This document shows, one piece after another, positions 58,166-64,000 of a stretch of 64,000 nt of DNA. The notes beneath the pieces were generated by a model. The model was not told the origin of the DNA. It worked only from the letters and a program-made list of their open reading frames with translations, and did not search any database. The stretch spans positions 87,387,052-87,451,051 of the forward strand of contig OZ024935.1 of NCBI GenBank assembly GCA_964017235.1. Direction: 5' to 3'. The number at the start of each line of letters is the position of its first letter. The first letter of the stretch is position 1. The translations under genes and the position numbers were made by a program. This DNA is from Sabellastarte sp. h YS-2021. Lineage: Eukaryota; Annelida; Polychaeta; Sabellida; Sabellidae.

Positions 58166-60055
58166 CAGGAATGAAGAAGCCAATATTATACGAGTGTGCA
58201 GTATGAGTATTATAATGTGATATATATTTTGTATATGTATAATGAGGTATGTTTCACTTTTATTATCCAAGAATTGTAATAAAGTTTGTAATAAATTGTA
58301 TTAAATGTGAATTGTAATAAATCATATGGTATACCTGGTTGATTCCCACCAATGATGACACAATACATTTCAAAATGATTTGTGTCTGAATCAGAAGGTA
58401 TTGCTAGTTTAAAACATACTACTCCACTTAAAACTTTAATCATTTCTGGATCTGTTGAAAAGGTTTTCATCATGTTCTTTAAGGCCTATTCACAAGGCTC
58501 CATGCAATCATAATATGTTTTTGAATTTTGCTTCGTTCTTATGACTCCAAAAAGATACCATGCAGTGCTGTCAGTGTCTGTTTAAAATCAATGTCTCCCA
58601 TATAACGATTCTGCTCTTGTCTCCACCTCTCCTGACTGTATATTTTAAAACGGCTAGCTCATGAGAGGGCACATTTCAACCATATCCAACCTTTAAATAA
58701 TCTGCTAATTATTGTCAGCACAGTCCGTGTTGTGGTGAATAAATCCTACCTAAATACGAATGATGGTTTATGTTCATTCATGAAACTGAACATATACTAC
58801 TAAAACACGAGCCACAAATGATGGCCCAAACGTTTTATGCTTGTATGTAGTTCATGGGGCCAGGATGGAACTGTGTGAACTACGTATAAGTTTCAAGATG
58901 GCTTCTCTATTAGTCCACTGCAGAATCTTGTATTGTATCATCCTTGGCGTGAGTGATCCTTTAAGTTGATTTTCCTTGCTTCTGTTCAGTCTTGTTTTTT
59001 CTTATACAAAAAGAAATTTTTGTCAATTGTATTTTATTTAATATAGAAATAAAAACTGCTGAAAACCTAGATCCTTTAAAATGAGCTATTTTTTTATTAG
59101 ACGGTCATGGTGCTCTGATGCTATTTTGTTATTTTAAGAGTTCAAATGAAATAATTGTATCACAGAAGAGATGTCATTTCGCACCAGCCAGTTGGATTTA
59201 TTTTGAGGTCAACATTTGTAAATACAATATAAACAATTTAAGAGGATTGAAACTCTCTAATGCTAAAGTTCTAATAATGTTAAATGTATTTTCTTAAAGA
59301 TCCTTAACATTTATTTTACATTGAAAAGAAGGCAATTCATTTTTCCTTAAGAGCATACTCAAGAACAGAATTTTTCTGCCTTTGGGGGAAATCTCGTTTT
59401 TCAGTTTTCCAAGAATTTAGGTTTACAAATAGGTTTGCCAACCCCGCAAATGACAGGGTAAAGGATATGAAACTGCAAATAAGTTGTGCCTTCACTTAAT
59501 GACCAGGGAAATTGCTCCACAAACTGGATTTGTTAGGTAACAGGAAATCATGTGATGGGGGCTTTATAACCAATAACTTGGCAAGTTTTCTGACATGCAA
59601 TGGACATTTTAGAGCCCCACAGGCAAATGGAAATAACATTGTAGCCCCACTTCTGTGGAATTCATAGACCTAAATATACATGTATATACATATATTAGGG
59701 ATGCTTTGGCTGACAGTTGTCTCCAGATAGAGACTTTTTTACTGAAATATGCCAACTGTGTATAATAACCAGCTTTCGCAGCCACTTGAATGAACACAGT
59801 TTGTTATTGTGAACCCAACTTCCTCTTACTGGACCTATTAGATTGTGACAATTTTAGAACATAGCCTTTTCAATATCAGGAAGTGATCATGTAATTTCTA
59901 CCTAAAAGCAATGCCATAAATTGACACACAATTAATCAACAAACAGCTTCAAAAATTGTATACTTTGTATCAACCATAATTGGTATGGGAGCTTTTTATA
60001 GTTTTGCCAATTTCAGACTGATGCAAAATTATGATTGGATGTAAAATTCTAGTGT
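58166..60055. other. Mostly non-coding; one possible small exon
   Basis: Nothing is recognised apart from the candidate at 58898-58948 (a hydrophobic reading frame ending at GTGAGT). Confidence 0.35.
58898..58948 (+). CDS. Possible first coding exon with signal-peptide-like sequence
   Basis: ATG in a good context (TTTCAAGATGG) encodes MASLLVHCRILYCIILG, hydrophobic enough for a signal peptide, and is followed directly by GTGAGT. No downstream exon is recognised. This combination can occur by chance. Confidence 0.15.
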
Positions 60056-60235
60056 TATGTAAATCTGTAGCAATAGTTATAACGTCATCCTCCCCTGACA
60101 GGTGTTTAATGGGTTACCATAGGTTACCAGGTTTAAAGACTGACACATTTCGGATTCCAGTCTATTAGAGGACTTTCATCAATCTTGGACTGTACAAATG
60201 TTTCTATTATTATTATTATTATTATTATATAATAA
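60056..60235 (+). mobile_element. LINE 3' tail remnant
   Basis: GGACTTTCATCAATCTTGGA and CTGTACAAATGTTTC are followed by (ATT)n, parallel to the 3' end of the LINE at 53153 (GCATCAATTTTGCGCTATAT, AAATGTTTCTATTCTATT). No coding part is kept. Confidence 0.55.
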
Positions 60236-61394
60236 GATTAAACTGTAATAAAATGACTAGGCATTGGTGTTTTAGCTTTTACACTTTCTTTCCAGTCAAA
60301 CGGCAACATCTTGAGAACATTGGCATAAAAATGTAAACAGGGTATTTGGTAAAATGGATTCCATCCCTCCCCAACCGCCCCCCGCCCCCGCCACCTGCAA
60401 TAAGTTAGCTAGAGTAACAAAGGACATGTCTTATTAGTCTTTTATCATTCCTTACCCAAGCACTTTTATCCCAAACTTTTACCCCATTGTAGGTTTGGTC
60501 ACTAGGTTTGTGCAGTGTAATTAAACAGACACGCAGTTATTGGCCGTTTTGGACTTTTTGTGCAATATTAGTTGGAGGATAAGGCATATCCCAGAAATTA
60601 ACACACTATATCGGTCCCTCCCAGATTCCACAGAGGGAGTTTGGGTGTTAATTACAGCATGTAGTTGATTCTGTAGTTTAGGGTGTTTTCTTTCAACTCG
60701 TTCACAGCGGGGAGGTACTAGGGTAATGTACTCACATCTGTCTATATGTTTGTCTGCATCATTTAATACCTAAATTCTGAATTGGATCGTATTGTGCCAG
60801 TTCACGTATATAGATGTTGTTCAAACTTCAAACTTGTTCAAATCAAATCAGGTTTACATACATTCCCACAAAAATACTCACAACCTCAAAGATTGGAGTA
60901 TTTATGGTCATCTTTAGTTAAAACTATTTCACTATTATCTCCAATTTAAAGAGGATTCACTTGCATTGTGTCATAACTTGGCACATACCTAAACTTGGCA
61001 CAAACTGGAACCAATTTTTATAGTGACTGTTGATTGTCATCATAGATACTTATAGTTTTTTTGGGATTTACCATATAAGGTGTCCGAAGTGACGACGGAC
61101 ATAAATTAATTGTTTTCGAGAGTTTCCGTATGCAAGTGGTACCAAGTTAATATGCTGATTTGAGGTATATTTTATACTATAGTCCCTTAAAATGCACTAT
61201 AAAAATGAATTCAATTCAATTTTAGTGGATGAAGTCTGTTTCATATCATGCGCTTGTGTCAATAAATATTCTACTCACTATAAATTTACTCTGTTATATA
61301 TAACACAAGCAAAACTGAGGCTTTTGTGGTGTAGTTGTGCCAAGTTTAGACACATGAGGGAGTTCTCCAATGGGATTGTTATAGGCTCAGGGGT
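60236..61394. other. Non-coding, nothing recognised
   Basis: AT-rich with a C/G-rich patch at 60370-60395. Confidence 0.4.
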
Positions 61395-61730
61395 TGCTTG
61401 TGGGATTACAGGTTGGACCAGGCTGACCCTGGCTCCCCCCCTCTGGAATTGACAATTTCGACCCAAATTTAACCTTTCGCTCTCTAAACTTGATCAACTT
61501 AGAGAGATTGCTTAGATCCTGTGCTTCTGATGTTCTCCTCAGATTGGTAGCCTGAGGTTGCTTAGGCATAATCCAGTTTCACACTACCCTCCTTGGCCTT
61601 GACCCCTTGTGCTGGTCCCGGCACAAGGGAGGTCTCCATGTGGATTGATGTGGGCTTAGGTGTACATGGGATAGGCTGGACCAGGTTGACCCTGGTTTCC
61701 CCCTCTCAATCATGACCTTTTGACATGACT
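61395..61730 (+). repeat. Pair of direct repeats, about 50 bp each
   Basis: GGTTGGACCAGGCTGACCCT followed by GGCTCCCCCC (61410) recurs as GGCTGGACCAGGTTGACCCT followed by GGTTTCCCCC (61675), 265 bp apart. It probably belongs to a dispersed repeat; TCAGATTGGTAGCCTGAGG lies between. Confidence 0.5.
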
Positions 61731-64000
61731 ATGACATTTCGTGCTCTGTGAGCTATGTGAGAAAGGAACAATTCCTGAGTAGACTTTATATGTTTTACTG
61801 GCTTTGCTGCAATTTGCACATGTTTTACTGATTTCACTGTAATTCTTGTTATTCTATATATTGCTTTTTACCGGGGTCTGTGACCCGCAGGGTGGTTTAA
61901 AAAATTTCTATGTTCACATATAAAATGTTTTAAATACCTTGTATCTAGTCATTCATACCATACTAACATGTAAAATAAAGTCCCGAATGAAAATTGTGTC
62001 TATCACCCCTTCCCTTAAGTGACCTTCATCTGACCTTTCTCTGACCTCCAGCTGATATCAGAGTGCAGTATCCTGGATATATTGGAAACTATGTTACATG
62101 ATTAGCAAGGTATTGTTACAGTGATTCTGCTTGTTTTATTGCATTAAAATCCATGCTTAAATGACAGAGAGATAAAAACTGAATTTTTATGTTCACTTAC
62201 ACATTAGTCCCCATTTCCCTTCTTTCTTTATGTGCGGACTTATTTTAATTATTTTGGATAATAAAAGTAATTCACCCCACAGGAAACATACACATAAAGA
62301 TATCACCCATGAAGAATAACCATAAAATACTTGTTCCACTCACTTGTATAATATTGTATAATGTCATTTGGGAAGTTCTGTTGTATGGGACCAGTTTGTT
62401 GAAAATGTTTCCCTATTCAAATTTAACAAAAATATTTTTTTGAGGTAGTTGTTTTATTCTAAAACAAGACTTAGCTGAAATAAAAACCCAAGTGAAGGAT
62501 GAAATAGCTTAGCCCTTTGACATGTGTTATAATATTACTTCATATGTTACATTTACGAAATCATTTTTTTGATATTCTCTACCCCTCCGACCCCATCCCC
62601 ACAACAAATAATAATAATAATCTGGCCTTTAACTCTTGACGAAAAGGATTTTCCACAAATGCTGATTTGTAATAAAATGACCTTTTCTTGTGTATTATTC
62701 ATTTTTAATGAAATCTTAATATTCCATCTCTCTAAGATTTTAAGAACCTGATGACGAGGCTTTGGTAAGAAATAACTCCACAAACCTCGTGACAATTAGA
62801 CTCAAAGAAACATGTTAGCTGGTGACTCCATGTCTGCAGGGTAAATTACACAAAATTACAAAAAAAGGTTTTAATTTATTTTTATATTTTCATTACTGTC
62901 TTAAAGGAATAATAATTTTTCATCTGACATTTGATTTTATTTTATATTTCATAACAGAGCTTTTTAAGGCTTATAAATCTTCAGCAAAAGATTCAGTGAG
63001 ACAGCAAACGGCATTTTAAAGAAACTAATTCACTCATGTATATTTATTACCTATGTAGTGGAAAATGTAAACAATTCACTTTTCCATTGTATTTTTTTCT
63101 TCAAAATTAAATAATGACTATAAAATTTACTGGCATAAAAACATCATCTTAAGAAGAACTGGCTAATCATAAGATTGGCAACCAAACTTAAGATCCTTAG
63201 TTGGGCTGTCAAAGTATCAATTTTAGGACAGGCGATATCTTCAGCACCATTCCATAACCATTTCTTCTCATCAACTGAGGAAACCTGATGTGGGGGGAGG
63301 GGGGACTTTAGAGAAACAGGAGAAATAGATCTATTCTGGAGAGCATTCATAGAGCGTTGACCTCAGTCGGGGCAGGAACATTTCTGAAACTTTGGATATT
63401 TTTTGTATCAGGAATGTCATCCGGATCTTTTCCAAATTTTAATCACTTATTTTTTGGGACAGTCATTATGTACACAAACAGACAAACAAACACACCCCAA
63501 ACACAGGACAAAATGTTTAAAGATTGGGCATTTTTCTTTAAAGTAATAAATGTATATATATATATGCATAACTATTGTATAAGGTAGGAAAGAGAGAATA
63601 ATAATAAGTGTCAAGTATCAGGTATCCATGTGCCTAATCTCCGAACTTGTGGATTCTAAGGCACTCCAACCAATTTGTAATATTTAAAACCAGAAGTCGT
63701 AAAACATATAGGATGGTCACCAGGGGACCATCGGTGTTCGGTAGTAAGAAAACCTATGGAGGGAAAGACTTTAAAAGCTACTGTGATTAATGTTGCTAAG
63801 ACCACCTTACCAATGAGGATACAGTGTTGACGACACCCGTTTGACCAAGGATCTCTTATTAAGGCTTTTATTGCATTAGAAACTGCAAGGAGCCTAAGTG
63901 AAGCTTACAAAAGGAGATTTGTCACTTTCCTTTTGTAAAGGGACCTTAACTATAAAGGAGGTTTTCTGAACATGGGTCACAACAGACAGGTCACATTCTG
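61731..64000. other. Non-coding to the window end
   Basis: No exon, RNA gene or repeat shared with the rest of the window is recognised. ORFs are short and AT-rich. Confidence 0.4.

Overview
The window is eukaryotic: AT-rich, with genes split by GT-AG introns and a dense, mixed load of transposable elements. A secreted coiled-coil/C1q gene with a duplicated relative, a DIRS-type tyrosine-recombinase retrotransposon, LINEs of two kinds, a tRNA-derived SINE family and long satellite arrays together suggest a marine invertebrate, most likely a bivalve mollusc. The phylum is inferred, not shown.

Layout. 1-6690: two arrays of a 147-bp satellite, separated by 2.4 kb holding a lone monomer, a small inverted-repeat element and a LINE remnant. 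7.48-11.73 kb (block A) and 33.76-40.76 kb (block B) are an old segmental duplication. Each block carries a plus-strand terminal exon of an unrecognised gene and a minus-strand C1q exon. In B the C1q gene is whole, with its signal-peptide exon at 41.7-41.9 kb just outside the block. In A the C1q exon is frameshifted and has no first exon. 12.2-18.5 kb holds three kinds of terminal-inverted-repeat element. 18.5-30.1 kb (minus) holds four exons of a mitochondrial uncoupling protein (UCP2-like); the first coding exon was not found. Its 9.6-kb last intron contains a 150-bp tandem repeat, a nearly identical 2.73-kb tandem duplication with a SINE in only one copy, and an RTE-like LINE. 41.9-48.3 kb is gene-poor. 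48.4-53.0 kb is a DIRS-like element followed by a 5'-truncated CR1/L2-type LINE with an open 681+ codon frame (53.15-55.38 kb). 55.4-64 kb is mostly non-coding with LINE and MITE remnants.

The most unusual signal is a set of elements (14.8, 17.4, 18.3, 29.6 and 32.2 kb) with a shared terminal frame (TGTTACAGT, TGTGTAAT, AAAATTTT spacers). Their ends are built from several copies of a 20-bp palindrome centred on CGCG. The palindrome word differs between elements, yet both halves have changed together. Two such ends face each other around the UCP exons. Confirmed host coding sequence is small: the C1q gene, the UCP exons and one unidentified exon. No tRNA, rRNA or CRISPR was found.
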